Of a stretch of DNA of 64,000 nt, positions 1 through 8,987 are shown piece by piece; positions within the stretch are counted from its first letter, which is position 1; the number at the start of each line of letters is the position of its first letter. Below the pieces are notes generated by a model. That model was not told the DNA's origin. It made no database searches and saw only the letters and a program-made list of their open reading frames with translations. The stretch spans positions 62,001-126,000 of the forward strand of contig WVZY01000031.1 in the NCBI GenBank assembly GCA_011772205.1, given 5' to 3'. A program made the position numbers and the translations under genes. This DNA comes from Candidatus Latescibacterota bacterium. GTDB lineage: Bacteria > Krumholzibacteriota > Krumholzibacteriia > WVZY01.

Positions 1-1083
1 CTCCCAGAAGCGATCCGATATGGTCACAGCTCTGAGGTTCTTCTTCTTTGACATTTGCTTCATCGCTTCAGCGTCGAATGATCTGGCCAGCACGACTTCG
101 AGAAACAGCTTGGTCATTTCAGCGGCCAGCTCGATCCCGACGCTGCCGTTCACCGCTACGATGCCGCCGAAAGCGCTCAGAGGATCGCATTCCAGAGCAC
201 GGCGGTAGGATGCCGCCGGCGATCCACACCATGCAGCACCGCATGGATTTGTGTGCTTGATAATGGCCACGCTCCCTTTCCCGAGGTCGCGGGCAAGAGA
301 GAAAGCCCCTGCGATGTCGAGATAATTATTGAACGAGAGTTCTTTTCCCTGGTGCTGCTTGAGCGATAATAGCGGTGAATCCTCCTGGGACGCATAGACT
401 GCGGCCCTTTGATGAGGGTTCTCTCCATAACGAAGCGTAGCCGCCTTTTTGAAACTCAACGGCAACCTGTTCGGCATTTCATCATTCGGCGAAAGCTCGT
501 GAAAAAACTTGGCAATCGTGGCATCGTATTCGGAACTCAACTCGAACGCCGCACGGGCAAGACGCTTGCGAGTTTCGAGAGCCGTCCCCCCGCTGGCTCT
601 TATTTCCTCGATAGCAGCGGGATACTGACCCGGATCGGTGAGGATCGTCACATGTGCGTAATTTTTTGCCGCTGCGCGCAAAAGCGCGATGCCTCCGATG
701 TCGATGAATTCGCAGAACGATTTCTCGGAGAGCTCTCCGGCACGGAACTTCTCCACGAACGGATACAGATTGATTACCACGAGATCGATCAGCGCGATTC
801 CATGTGCTTCCAATGTATCCAAATGGTCGCTGTTGTCCCTGTCCGCGAGCAAACCTCCATGGATTTTTGGATGCAGGGTTTTCACCCTGCCCCCAAGAAT
901 TTCCGGGCTTCCTGTGTACTCGCTCACTTCCTCGGCGTGGATTCCCTCCTCTTCGAGATGGGCTTTAGTGCCCGATGATGCGAGGATCTTCACTCCCTTT
1001 TCTTTGAGCAGCGAAGCGAGCTGGACCAGGCCGCTCTTGTCCGTCACGCTGATTAGGGCTGTCTGTATTTGTCTTTCTCTCAT
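1..1083 (-). CDS. purH: Bifunctional AICAR transformylase/IMP cyclohydrolase, partial (C-terminal part off the left edge)
   Basis: Catalyses the last two steps of de novo IMP synthesis in the cytosol: formylation of AICAR and ring closure to IMP. 361 codons are present with no stop before the window edge, against roughly 520-530 residues for the family, so the end is missing because of the window and not because of decay. The N-terminal MGS-like cyclohydrolase domain fills about residues 1-150 (LISVTDKSGL, TLHPKIHGGLL). The transformylase domain follows, with the catalytic Lys-His in KHTNPCG. The start ATG overlaps the purC stop as ATGA, so the two are translationally coupled. It is the third gene of purN-purC-purH. 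Confidence 0.96.
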   Translation of the reverse strand, partial: MRERQIQTALISVTDKSGLVQLASLLKEKGVKILASSGTKAHLEEEGIHAEEVSEYTGSPEILGGRVKTLHPKIHGGLLADRDNSDHLDTLEAHGIALIDLVVINLYPFVEKFRAGELSEKSFCEFIDIGGIALLRAAAKNYAHVTILTDPGQYPAAIEEIRASGGTALETRKRLARAAFELSSEYDATIAKFFHELSPNDEMPNRLPLSFKKAATLRYGENPHQRAAVYASQEDSPLLSLKQHQGKELSFNNYLDIAGAFSLARDLGKGSVAIIKHTNPCGAAWCGSPAASYRRALECDPLSAFGGIVAVNGSVGIELAAEMTKLFLEVVLARSFDAEAMKQMSKKKNLRAVTISDRFWE

Positions 1084-1979
1084 AAGAATTTCTCCAGCTG
1101 CATGTCGGGAAACAATCGACTGCAAGCTTCTCTGTAACGTTTCATCGTATTCTCGATGACACCAGGAGAAAGCTCCGGGGCCGGCGGTTTGCGGTTCCAC
1201 TTTATTTCGTCGAGGTAGTCGCGGACGAATTGCTTGTCGAAACTAACTTGAGGCCGTCCCGGTTCGTATAAATCTTTCGGCCAGAATCTAGATGAATCCG
1301 GGGAAAGAAGCTCATCGATCAGGATGATTTCGCCGGAATGCCGCCCAAATTCGAACTTCGTATCAGCGAGGATGATTCCCCGCTCACCTGCATAATCCCT
1401 GGCTTTCGCGTAAATCCGCAGGCTCATCTTTTTGAGCGTCTCTGCGTCTTCCGCAGACACGATTCGGCACATTTCTTCGAATGAAATGTTCTCGTCGTGC
1501 CCGCTTTCCGCCTTTGTCGCCGGCGTGAAGATAGGTTGGTCGAGCATCGATGACTCCTGCAGCTTGTCCCGAAGTGGGATGCCACATACGGAGCCGGTTT
1601 TCTTGTAGTCCTTCCATCCCGATCCGGCAAGATAGCCCCTCACGACGCATTCAACGTCGAAACGCTCCGCTTTTATAACGAGCATGCTCCTCCCGACAAA
1701 CTCTTCTCTGCCCTTGAATGGAGGCGGAAAGTCGTTCGGATCCGAAGTAATGAAGTGCGTCCTGAGAGAGTCCGAGAAAAGATCGTACCACCCAAGCGTC
1801 ATCTGCGTGAGGATGATCCCTTTACCTGGTATCGGGTCGGGAAGGATTACATCATAGGCACTGATCCTGTCGGTTGCGACGATCAAAAGTCGATCCCCAA
1901 GGTCGAATATGTCGCGAACCTTTCCGGATAGATCCGGCTTGAGCCCGTACGACTCGGTTGTAATGAGCGCTTTTACCAT
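1080..1979 (-). CDS. purC: Phosphoribosylaminoimidazole-succinocarboxamide (SAICAR) synthase
   Basis: Joins CAIR and aspartate with ATP to form SAICAR in purine biosynthesis. The protein has 299 residues, the longer form of PurC also seen in yeast Ade1-like and many bacterial enzymes. Visible family blocks are SGKVRDIFDLGDRLLIVATD near the N-terminus, the SAYDVILPDPIPGKG block, the ECVVRGYLAGSGW block and LADTKFEFG near residue 200. It lies 19 bases after purN and overlaps purH by four bases, so it is the middle gene of a purine operon. Nothing in it looks damaged. Confidence 0.96.
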   Translation of the reverse strand: MVKALITTESYGLKPDLSGKVRDIFDLGDRLLIVATDRISAYDVILPDPIPGKGIILTQMTLGWYDLFSDSLRTHFITSDPNDFPPPFKGREEFVGRSMLVIKAERFDVECVVRGYLAGSGWKDYKKTGSVCGIPLRDKLQESSMLDQPIFTPATKAESGHDENISFEEMCRIVSAEDAETLKKMSLRIYAKARDYAGERGIILADTKFEFGRHSGEIILIDELLSPDSSRFWPKDLYEPGRPQVSFDKQFVRDYLDEIKWNRKPPAPELSPGVIENTMKRYREACSRLFPDMQLEKFL

Positions 1980-1998
1980 GTTCCTCCTGTCGAGCGAT

Positions 1999-2637
1999 TC
2001 ATCCGGATGGGGGCGTATCCATGACTTCGACTTTCCTTCCTTCGATCTTTAAGCGCCCCATGGCGAACAACTCGATGGCCTTTGCGTAAATTCTGTGCTC
2101 CTCTTTGAGAATCCTCGCCGCCAACGTATCTGCATCGTCACCTTCCTCAACCGGCACTGCCGCTTGGATGATGATGGGACCGCCATCCACCGACCTATCC
2201 ACGAAGTGAACCGTGCAGCCCGAGACCTTTACCCCATAATCGAATGCCTGCTCTTGGGCATGCAGCCCTTTGAAGCTCGGCAAGAGGGAAGGGTGAATGT
2301 TCAGGATTCGGCCATCGTATGCGTCCAGCAGCGGCCCTTTGAGGATCCGCATGAAACCAGCCAGAGCCACGAGATCCACCCCGGCTCCCCGACAAATCGA
2401 TACGATCTCTTCTTCTGATTCCTTCGGCAAATGACCTCGCTTTTCCCCTCCGACGATGAGGTGATAGGGTACTCCAAATTCTTCAGCGATTGATAGCGCC
2501 TTCGCTTCGGGATTGTCGCTGATCAAGCACGCAACCTCCGCCGGAAATCTCTCCCCTCGGCAGGCCTCCGCTATCGCCCTAAAGTTCGTGCCCGTCCCCG
2601 AAGCGAGAACGGCAATCTTACAACGCTTTTGGTTCAC
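1999..2637 (-). CDS. purN: Phosphoribosylglycinamide formyltransferase (GAR transformylase)
   Basis: Transfers a formyl group from 10-formyltetrahydrofolate to GAR, the third step of purine synthesis. It has 212 residues, normal for the family. The phosphate-binding SGTGTNFRAI lies near residues 13-22, and the catalytic NIHPSLLPSFKG block with its Asn-His pair is followed by GCTVHFVDRSVDGGPII carrying the catalytic Asp. It is the first of three purine genes, and 72 bases separate it from the ComEC-like gene upstream on the same strand. That gap includes an AT-rich stretch that could hold a promoter, but no clear -35/-10 pair was found. Confidence 0.96.
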   Translation of the reverse strand: MNQKRCKIAVLASGTGTNFRAIAEACRGERFPAEVACLISDNPEAKALSIAEEFGVPYHLIVGGEKRGHLPKESEEEIVSICRGAGVDLVALAGFMRILKGPLLDAYDGRILNIHPSLLPSFKGLHAQEQAFDYGVKVSGCTVHFVDRSVDGGPIIIQAAVPVEEGDDADTLAARILKEEHRIYAKAIELFAMGRLKIEGRKVEVMDTPPSG

Positions 2638-2709
2638 CTTCCTCCTCCAGGTTTCAGTTGGAAATAAAAAATTACTATAACATCGACGGACAGCTGCTGC
2701 ACCAATAAT

Positions 2710-4197
2710 TTACGAAGCGCCTAGAAGGGATTTAATGAAAGCCAATGCAATAAGGATGAGACCGGCAAGAGTCCTCAATGACAACCTCTTGGAACACCAG
2801 ATCACCGTTATTCCGGCGCAATAGAGTATTACATCCGCCGCCGGAACGTGAACCAGGGGCGGTGCGAGATCATCAGCGAAGAGTAGGAGCCAGCGGAAAA
2901 GGCTGGAGGTATGTTCGAGCGCCGGAGCAACCACGTCGCCTGCTCCGCTGCATAGAACGCCCGGGAGCGCGCAGGAGAAGGAGAGAAACAACACAACGAA
3001 CACAAAAGGGAAAAAGACCAGCGTCGCGACCGGTGCTACGATACTCAACCGTCCAAAGTGATGGACGAGGAGTGCGGCGAGATAGACCTGGACGAACACG
3101 CCGACGACGATTGTGGATGTAACGTACTTCAACAGCTTTCGAATTATCGATCGGCCGCTTTCGAAGGAGATACGCTGTATGCACAGCAGCACGCCGAGAG
3201 TCGCGGTAAAAGACAGTTGGAATCCAATAGAGAAGAAAGTATGTGGGGCCCACAGCAAAATTAAAAAAACGGCGTTTCCCAAAGCAGCAATTGGCTTCAT
3301 CGGACGGTGGATGATTCTCGCTGCGATGAGAGCGGTTGCCATAACGTACGCTCTGAATAAAGACACGACCTCCCCCACCGTGCAAACATAAATGGTTAGA
3401 ACAATGAAGAGCGCAGTGGGATTTTTCAGCCTGAGGCATCCGAGCACGAGAAGTACTGCGGCTGCTACCAGACCTAGATGCATGCCGCTGAGGGCTAGAA
3501 GATGAGAAATCCCCAAGTTGACGAAGGTTCGCTTGATCCGGCTGTCCAGTTCTCCCTTTTCGCCGAGAAGAAGCGCCAGAGGTATCCCGCTCTTTGAACC
3601 GAGACGTCTGGCAATCTCCTGGCGGAGTCTTTCATGAAGAGGCCAGAAGAAGTGTCTTTTGATCGTGTTTCCTGAACAACCGGGCAGCTCGGTGATGCCG
3701 TCCTTTTTGGTCCTCACAGCCGCAGCTGCACCACGTGCAAGCAAATAGGAGTCGGCCCGGGAATCCTCCTTTTCTGCTTGGCGCCGCCGTTTTACCCGCT
3801 CAGCCACGATTCGGAGACTGTCTCCAAAGCTGATTCCTGGTGTTTTCCCATAAACGATAACATCGATAGCAGTCCCATCCAGATCCGTGCGAAAACGGAA
3901 CGTCACTCTTCCCCGCCCCACCTGCGGGAATCCCGAAACCCAGCCATCCATAGTCCTGCGGGTGCTGCCGCCGCCGAACAGAAACTCATCAGCATATTGC
4001 TGTTTCGAGCGAAGCGATTCGGTGGCCTGTTGCGCATAGCAGAACAACGCTGAGGCGGTGATGACAATGACTGCCACCCGAAGCTTTGCGTTCTTGGGAA
4101 AGAAGACAGGGATAGAAAGGAGAAGAGGGATTGCCCAAAAAACGGAAAAACGATAAAAAGCGCCAGCCGCAAGAGCGGCGGCCAGTCCCCACACCAC
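2710..4197 (-). CDS. ComEC/Rec2-family DNA-uptake channel protein, short form
   Basis: Members form the inner-membrane channel that takes in single-stranded DNA during natural transformation. The 495-residue protein has an N-terminal DUF4131-like part with two membrane helices, then the Competence domain. The conserved segment reads LLLGEKGELDSRIKRTFVNLGISHLLALSGMHLGL when joined from about residues 208-240, and a row of membrane helices follows. Most ComEC proteins have 700-800 residues with a C-terminal metallo-beta-lactamase-like domain, which is absent here. The start is GTG with a GGTGGA ribosome site. It lies 42 bases after the diguanylate cyclase, probably in one transcript with it. 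Confidence 0.85.
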   Translation of the reverse strand: MVWGLAAALAAGAFYRFSVFWAIPLLLSIPVFFPKNAKLRVAVIVITASALFCYAQQATESLRSKQQYADEFLFGGGSTRRTMDGWVSGFPQVGRGRVTFRFRTDLDGTAIDVIVYGKTPGISFGDSLRIVAERVKRRRQAEKEDSRADSYLLARGAAAAVRTKKDGITELPGCSGNTIKRHFFWPLHERLRQEIARRLGSKSGIPLALLLGEKGELDSRIKRTFVNLGISHLLALSGMHLGLVAAAVLLVLGCLRLKNPTALFIVLTIYVCTVGEVVSLFRAYVMATALIAARIIHRPMKPIAALGNAVFLILLWAPHTFFSIGFQLSFTATLGVLLCIQRISFESGRSIIRKLLKYVTSTIVVGVFVQVYLAALLVHHFGRLSIVAPVATLVFFPFVFVVLFLSFSCALPGVLCSGAGDVVAPALEHTSSLFRWLLLFADDLAPPLVHVPAADVILYCAGITVIWCSKRLSLRTLAGLILIALAFIKSLLGAS

Positions 4198-4239
4198 AAT
4201 CTTCCACCCGTTCTAGCCGACTCAGCCGGCGCCGATGAT

Positions 4240-5586
4240 CTATTCCCGATACAGCTCGACGCGGTTTTTACCGCGATGTTTTGCTCGAAACATTGCTGCA
4301 TCGGCTTTGACAAACAGCTCTTCTTCTGTACGCGCATGATCGGGGAACACCGCCACCCCGATGCTTACAGTGATATGTCTCGGTGTTCCCTCTTCGTCCG
4401 TAAATCCAGTGTATGTGTGAATGACGCTCCTGAGACGTTCAGCCGTATGAACCGCTTCGATCTCGGCGGTTCCGGGCAGCAAAATCACGAATTCTTCACC
4501 ACCGTACCTGAACGGAAGGTCAATTTTTCTGAGGTTCCTTTTTATCAATGCGGCAACTGTCGAGAGTGCCTCGTCGCCTTTCTTATGTCCGAGGGCGTCG
4601 TTGATGCTCTTGAAATCGTCTATGTCAAGAAGCAGCATCGTGAGCTTTCCGCCCGTACGGGTCGCCCTCTCGATTTCGATGGGAAGCTGAGTTTCATAGA
4701 AGTGTCTGTTGTATATTCGCGTTAACGTGTCGATCGACGTGATGTTTTCGATCTGATCATTGATCGTTATTACTTGCTCCACGATCCTCCCTGCGACTTC
4801 CACCCTCTCCGCCACTGACTCGTCTTCTGGGGGCTGCTCAAGTAGGACTTGCAATATTCCCCTGAATGCATCCTGAGCAAAGACCGGGACCACTGCCACG
4901 CTCTTCGCGCGATCGGAGTTGATGATGAGGCCTTCGCGTCGTCCTTCGTCTATGTTGGTTACGACGTACCGGCCCAAAGATTTGACCTGCTCATAGATCG
5001 GGGTTCGACGCATGATCTCTTCCGAAGTGCTGCCGATGCGTTCGCCAACTGCTACAAATTCCTCCAGAGCCTCCTGGAGCAGCAGCATCTCTGCCGAAAT
5101 GAAGTGGAGCCACTCCGGCAACATTTTCATCAGTGTGCTGAGCCTCTCCACTATCGACTCATGGCGCTGGTTGATCGAGAGGGTGCCGATCACATCGGGG
5201 AGTATGTCGATTGTCGTTTCACTGCCGACTGGGACGGCGCCGATCTCCGCCTCACCAGCCTTTTCTCTCTCGACCCGTTTAGACGCCTTGATACTCTGAA
5301 CAATCGATTGCCATTCCTCGGCGGGTACGATGAGTCGCAGCTGGTAAATGCCACCAGTCTTTACGTAAGTGACTACTACATAACCATTTTGCGGTGTTGC
5401 GCCAGTCCTGGAGTAATAGGATTCACGGCGTAGGGATTCCAGAGCCAAGATGGAGCAGCGTCTTAGATCCGCTGCATTTCCGATCTCGAGCGCCTTATTG
5501 ACTCCTCGTCGCAGATCCTCGGGGAGACGATTTAGCGGAATGAGGTGTTGCAGAAGGTATCTGTAGTCCCTCTCAATGGTGTTCAT
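4240..5586 (-). CDS. Diguanylate cyclase with N-terminal sensory region
   Basis: Makes cyclic di-GMP from two GTP. The C-terminal GGDEF domain of this 448-residue protein carries an intact GGEEF active site at residues 362-366. The inhibitory I-site RxxD is present as RKID at 353-356, exactly five residues before it, so product feedback inhibition is expected. The first 280 or so residues have no membrane helix. The region around residues 150-270 looks like a GAF domain by pattern, but this is a weak call. A PilZ protein, a likely c-di-GMP receptor, is encoded at 16181-16546. It is the first gene of the minus-strand run that continues into the ComEC-like gene. Confidence 0.92.
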   Translation of the reverse strand: MNTIERDYRYLLQHLIPLNRLPEDLRRGVNKALEIGNAADLRRCSILALESLRRESYYSRTGATPQNGYVVVTYVKTGGIYQLRLIVPAEEWQSIVQSIKASKRVEREKAGEAEIGAVPVGSETTIDILPDVIGTLSINQRHESIVERLSTLMKMLPEWLHFISAEMLLLQEALEEFVAVGERIGSTSEEIMRRTPIYEQVKSLGRYVVTNIDEGRREGLIINSDRAKSVAVVPVFAQDAFRGILQVLLEQPPEDESVAERVEVAGRIVEQVITINDQIENITSIDTLTRIYNRHFYETQLPIEIERATRTGGKLTMLLLDIDDFKSINDALGHKKGDEALSTVAALIKRNLRKIDLPFRYGGEEFVILLPGTAEIEAVHTAERLRSVIHTYTGFTDEEGTPRHITVSIGVAVFPDHARTEEELFVKADAAMFRAKHRGKNRVELYRE

Positions 5587-5906
5587 CTCTGATGACCTTC
5601 TTCGAGATATGCTTGATTTTTCTTTTTAGTATTATACCCGACTTGCGCGGGCGTTTCCATATGAAATATCTTGAATGAAAGGATGTTATGGCAGACGAAG
5701 AAAATGCTAAATTGGCTTGCAATTTGCTGGCCTCTCGCTAAAAATAGGCCATATTCCAAAGTGCACACCAGGGGTGCGTTGACCGGCTCTCGGCTCATGG
5801 TCTTCGCGCTCAGATTTTGATAGACGCGCTGCCGTAATCGCCTCGCGGCGATCGACGCTGCTACATATTGTTGTGAATCCCCTGCTGGGAGAGGAGACGC
5901 ATCCAG
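5587..5906. other. Divergent intergenic region with a candidate sigma-54 promoter
   Basis: This 320-base stretch separates the divergent diguanylate cyclase and transglycosylase genes. A sigma-54-type element lies at 5712-5728 on the plus strand. The only open frame of note, 5583-5798 on the minus strand, has no family resemblance and is not called. Confidence 0.5.
5712..5728 (+). promoter_or_regulatory. Candidate sigma-54 (-24/-12) promoter for the lytic transglycosylase
   Basis: The sequence TTGGCTTGCAATTTGCT matches the sigma-54 consensus TTGGCACG-N4-TTGCW at 11 of 13 fixed positions. The invariant GG and GC dinucleotides are at the correct 12-base offset. It lies about 180 bases before the transglycosylase start. 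Sigma-54 activators are encoded at 8988-13791. No activator binding site was identified, so the call rests on the element alone. Confidence 0.5.
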
Positions 5907-7766
5907 ATGTTGAAGCGCCTGCTGTTATTGATCGCCGTGCCTACGCTCTTGTGGAGCTGCAGCACGATCGGCACTCACGGAAGCGGAGCCGGCAAGAGCC
6001 ATGACACCCCACAAACGCCCGATGGTCCTGAACCGCCCGATGTTCGGGCCATGGAAGCCTTCCAGGTCCGCCTCGATTCAGCTCTCACTCTCTTCTATTT
6101 TGGCGATGTGCCGAATTTCTACAGCACTCAGGATTCGCTTAGAAGAGATGTTGCCGCTTACCTCGAGGAGCATCCAAGCGCCGCTTCCGACCCAGGTTTC
6201 CATTGGCTGCAAGTCAAGATCGAGCAACTGGATACGCTGATGGCGGGGGTGGATTATCTCCACCCGTACATCGCCCGAATGGACAGCCTGGCACTCGCCC
6301 ACGGGCATTGGCCGGAAGATGACACCACCAACGGCGCCGCCCGGTTCCAAGCTGTCGAGGACACGGTATTTCCGGCGATGCGCAACAGACGCATCGACTT
6401 TTGGATTCGGTATTTCTGCGGCCCAGGGAGAAAAAACTTCGAAAGAGCGCTTTACCGAATGGAACTCCACCGGCCGACGATCGAGAATATTCTAGAGGAG
6501 TTGGATCTCCCTAATGAGCTGATCTGCTTGGCACTGATCGAAAGCGGCTTCAACCTCAAGGCGAGGTCGCGAGCGAAAGCTGTTGGCCCATGGCAATTTA
6601 TAAGCGGTACGGCCAGGCTATACGGCCTCCGCGTAAACTGGTGGTTGGACGAGCGGCGAGACATTGTTGCAGCATCCTACGCGGCCGGCAATTATCTCAA
6701 GGACCTGTATTCTATTTGGGATTCATGGTTCTTGGCGATGGCCGCCTACAATGCCGGTGAATACCGTGTGGCTAGGGCCGTCGCCAGGCATAGGACAAAG
6801 AATTTTTGGAAACTTCGGCTCCCGAAACAAACCCAGCGCTATGTTCCAAAATTCCTTGCCGCTCTTTACATCGCAAGGGAACCTGAAAAGTACGGATTCA
6901 AAGTGCCGGATGTGGAGCCGATCTCGTTCGATCTCGTGCCCGTTAAAGATGCCACGGATATCAATCTCATAGCGGAATCCTGCGGAGTAAGTGTGGAAAC
7001 CATCAAGAGCCTCAACCCGGCGCTTTTGCGCTGGTGCACGCCTCCCAAAACGGAGTTGCTCGTAAAAGTGCCCGAAGGAAGCGGGCAGAGCTGCGAAACG
7101 GCTCTGGCGTCGATACCCGCCGAGAAACGGGTTACATGGCGCAGGCACACGATCCGAAGAGGTGAAACGCTATCGCTGATCGCAAGGAAATATCGAACAA
7201 CCGTTACTACGCTCAAGCGCTTGAACGGCATTCGTAACTCCCACTTCATCCGCGAAGGTCGAACACTCATTGTGCCTTTGATGGGTGCGTATGCAGAGGT
7301 GGCGAGCAGCAAGCCTCAATACAAATCGAAACGGAGAAGCATCAATAAGAAAGCGCTCGAGTCCTATGCTAAAAGTTATGCACCACCGAAGGGTTACAAG
7401 AGCGTCATCTACCGGGTGAAAGATGGGGATACCTTAGGGGAGATTGCCGAAAATTTCAGAACCAGCGCCCGGAAGCTTCGCCGGTGGAACAATCTCTCCT
7501 ACCGTTCCTACATTCATCCAGGCCAGAAACTCGTCGTGTATGTCCCCGAATCCTTCGACCTAGCAAGAGCCCCTGTGCTGGAGTCTGTCCGCCCCATGGG
7601 AAAGAACTACGTGAGATCGCGTTACGTCGTTAAAAAAGGAGATACACTCTACGCCATCAGCAAGCGTTTCAACGTCCGCGTCAGTGACCTGCTGATGTGG
7701 AATGGTAAAAGCAGGAGCTCGGTGATTTATCCGGGAGAAGTGTTGGAGATTTGGACGGCCAAATAA
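5907..7766 (+). CDS. Membrane-bound lytic transglycosylase, MltD-like, with three LysM repeats
   Basis: Cleaves peptidoglycan glycan strands. The 619-residue protein begins with a lipoprotein signal ending LLWSC (Cys18). A lytic-transglycosylase (SLT) domain spans about residues 195-310: the catalytic Glu is in ALIESGFN, and AVGPWQFISGTA and AMAAYNAGE are the family blocks. Three LysM peptidoglycan-binding repeats lie at about 414-457, 502-547 and 573-619, each starting with a GDTL or GETL core. GGAGAGGAG precedes the ATG at good spacing. The gene is monocistronic on the plus strand, and its end faces the PorV-like gene convergently 22 bases away. Confidence 0.95.
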   Translation: MLKRLLLLIAVPTLLWSCSTIGTHGSGAGKSHDTPQTPDGPEPPDVRAMEAFQVRLDSALTLFYFGDVPNFYSTQDSLRRDVAAYLEEHPSAASDPGFHWLQVKIEQLDTLMAGVDYLHPYIARMDSLALAHGHWPEDDTTNGAARFQAVEDTVFPAMRNRRIDFWIRYFCGPGRKNFERALYRMELHRPTIENILEELDLPNELICLALIESGFNLKARSRAKAVGPWQFISGTARLYGLRVNWWLDERRDIVAASYAAGNYLKDLYSIWDSWFLAMAAYNAGEYRVARAVARHRTKNFWKLRLPKQTQRYVPKFLAALYIAREPEKYGFKVPDVEPISFDLVPVKDATDINLIAESCGVSVETIKSLNPALLRWCTPPKTELLVKVPEGSGQSCETALASIPAEKRVTWRRHTIRRGETLSLIARKYRTTVTTLKRLNGIRNSHFIREGRTLIVPLMGAYAEVASSKPQYKSKRRSINKKALESYAKSYAPPKGYKSVIYRVKDGDTLGEIAENFRTSARKLRRWNNLSYRSYIHPGQKLVVYVPESFDLARAPVLESVRPMGKNYVRSRYVVKKGDTLYAISKRFNVRVSDLLMWNGKSRSSVIYPGEVLEIWTAK

Positions 7767-7788
7767 CCTGCTTGTCCAAAACAGCGTG

Positions 7789-8841
7789 CTAAAATTCAGC
7801 AAGTGCTGACACGCGATGGGTAGCTTCGAAATCGTCGTGATGGAGATAAGCGTAGTCAAATCCTAGAAATCCGAAACGGACTCCCGCCCCGGCCGTAGGG
7901 TTCCCACTATCAACACCTCCGCGGACCATTACCCGCTCTTGAAACCGAATCTCGCCTCCGAAGTGGAGATCGGCGCTGGTCCGTCCAATCCAAAGCTGGG
8001 AGGCATTCTGTCTATTCTCGAAGAACACATCCGCGTCGAAAGCGATCAATAGCGAGCCGTTCAGCGAGTGAGAGGACAGAGTGTAGGCGGTACCGAGTTT
8101 GATCGAAGGGGCAATGAATTCGTTTGTGCCGCTACTCCAGCTGATGTATGTGCCGGTTATGTCCTGGAGCTTGACTCCGATGTCGAAGCTGGGAAAGAGA
8201 TCTTTGTAGAGAAAGCCTAGATCGAGTCCAATACCGGTACTGCTATAACCTGCAACGGCGTTCGAATAGAGAAGCTTAAGCGCCCCGCCTACGCGGCCGT
8301 AACCGGTCTTCAATGCGAAGGAACTAAGCAGAGCAAGATCGTTGTTGTTTTCCTTGGGGATCGAACTCATGTCGTAGTTTAATATGTCTCCGTCGTTGGG
8401 CTGAAACCCGGGGATCCCGTTTCGTTCCTCCCAATTCAAATGGTTGGTGATCGCAATATCGTCCACGCCCAGATGAATGAGCGCGAAGCCAAAAGCCGCC
8501 TCTTTTTCGGAGGATAAGATGCGGGCGGGCATCACAAACGATGCGAAGTTATAGTTAACTAACTGGCCGAACCGCTCGGAGTGCATGAAGAGAGCCTGTC
8601 GTTTCGTGAAACCGGAGATGCCGGAAGGATTCCAGAACACCGTTGACGCATCGTTTGCAACGGCTGCAAACGCTCCACCCATTCCCAAAGCCCTCGCTCC
8701 GCCGCCCATAGCCATGAAGTCACCCGCGAACTTCTTCGCGCCAGCATTCTGGGGCAAAATCAACATACCGACGAAGAGCAGCAAACACAGAAGATGAGAA
8801 ATCGTTATGCTGAGAAATGAGATTACAGTACTGCGCATCAT
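7789..8841 (-). CDS. PorV/PorQ-family outer-membrane beta-barrel protein
   Basis: The family includes PorV, an outer-membrane shuttle of type IX secretion, and related barrels of unknown role in FCB bacteria. After a signal peptide ending near NAGAKKF comes the typical block GARALGMGGAFAAVANDAST followed by FWNPSGI. The rest alternates as expected for a barrel (FGGEIRFQERVMVRGGVDSG) and ends in hydrophobic and aromatic residues. A TTG start at 8871 is possible, but AAGGA just before tandem ATGs at 8841 and 8838 favours these. A promoter lies at 8920-8947. It may serve secretion of the 'YPNP' proteins in the window (inference). Confidence 0.85.
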   Translation of the reverse strand: MMRSTVISFLSITISHLLCLLLFVGMLILPQNAGAKKFAGDFMAMGGGARALGMGGAFAAVANDASTVFWNPSGISGFTKRQALFMHSERFGQLVNYNFASFVMPARILSSEKEAAFGFALIHLGVDDIAITNHLNWEERNGIPGFQPNDGDILNYDMSSIPKENNNDLALLSSFALKTGYGRVGGALKLLYSNAVAGYSSTGIGLDLGFLYKDLFPSFDIGVKLQDITGTYISWSSGTNEFIAPSIKLGTAYTLSSHSLNGSLLIAFDADVFFENRQNASQLWIGRTSADLHFGGEIRFQERVMVRGGVDSGNPTAGAGVRFGFLGFDYAYLHHDDFEATHRVSALAEF

Positions 8842-8919
8842 AGAATCCTTCGAAATCACCAAGATCTGCAATCAGGGGGTCTTCAGAGGGGTCGAACTGT
8901 TAACCGTAGCTTCTTACTA

Positions 8920-8947
8920 ATTATAGCACCAAGACGCTATTGCGCAA
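8920..8947 (-). promoter_or_regulatory. Sigma-70-type promoter of the PorV-like gene
   Basis: On the minus strand, TTGCGC (8942-8947) and a perfect TATAAT (8920-8925) are separated by 16 bases in the gap after the preceding regulator gene. This suggests the PorV-like gene can be transcribed separately from the regulators upstream. Confidence 0.5.
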
Positions 8948-8987
8948 AAGATGTTTTTCGCTCTTTTTCCGACCTGCGCTGAATTCA

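Noticed and set aside
5583-5798. Minus-strand 71-codon frame before the diguanylate cyclase
   Set aside because: No ribosome site, no family resemblance, and it overlaps the region with the opposite-strand sigma-54 element.
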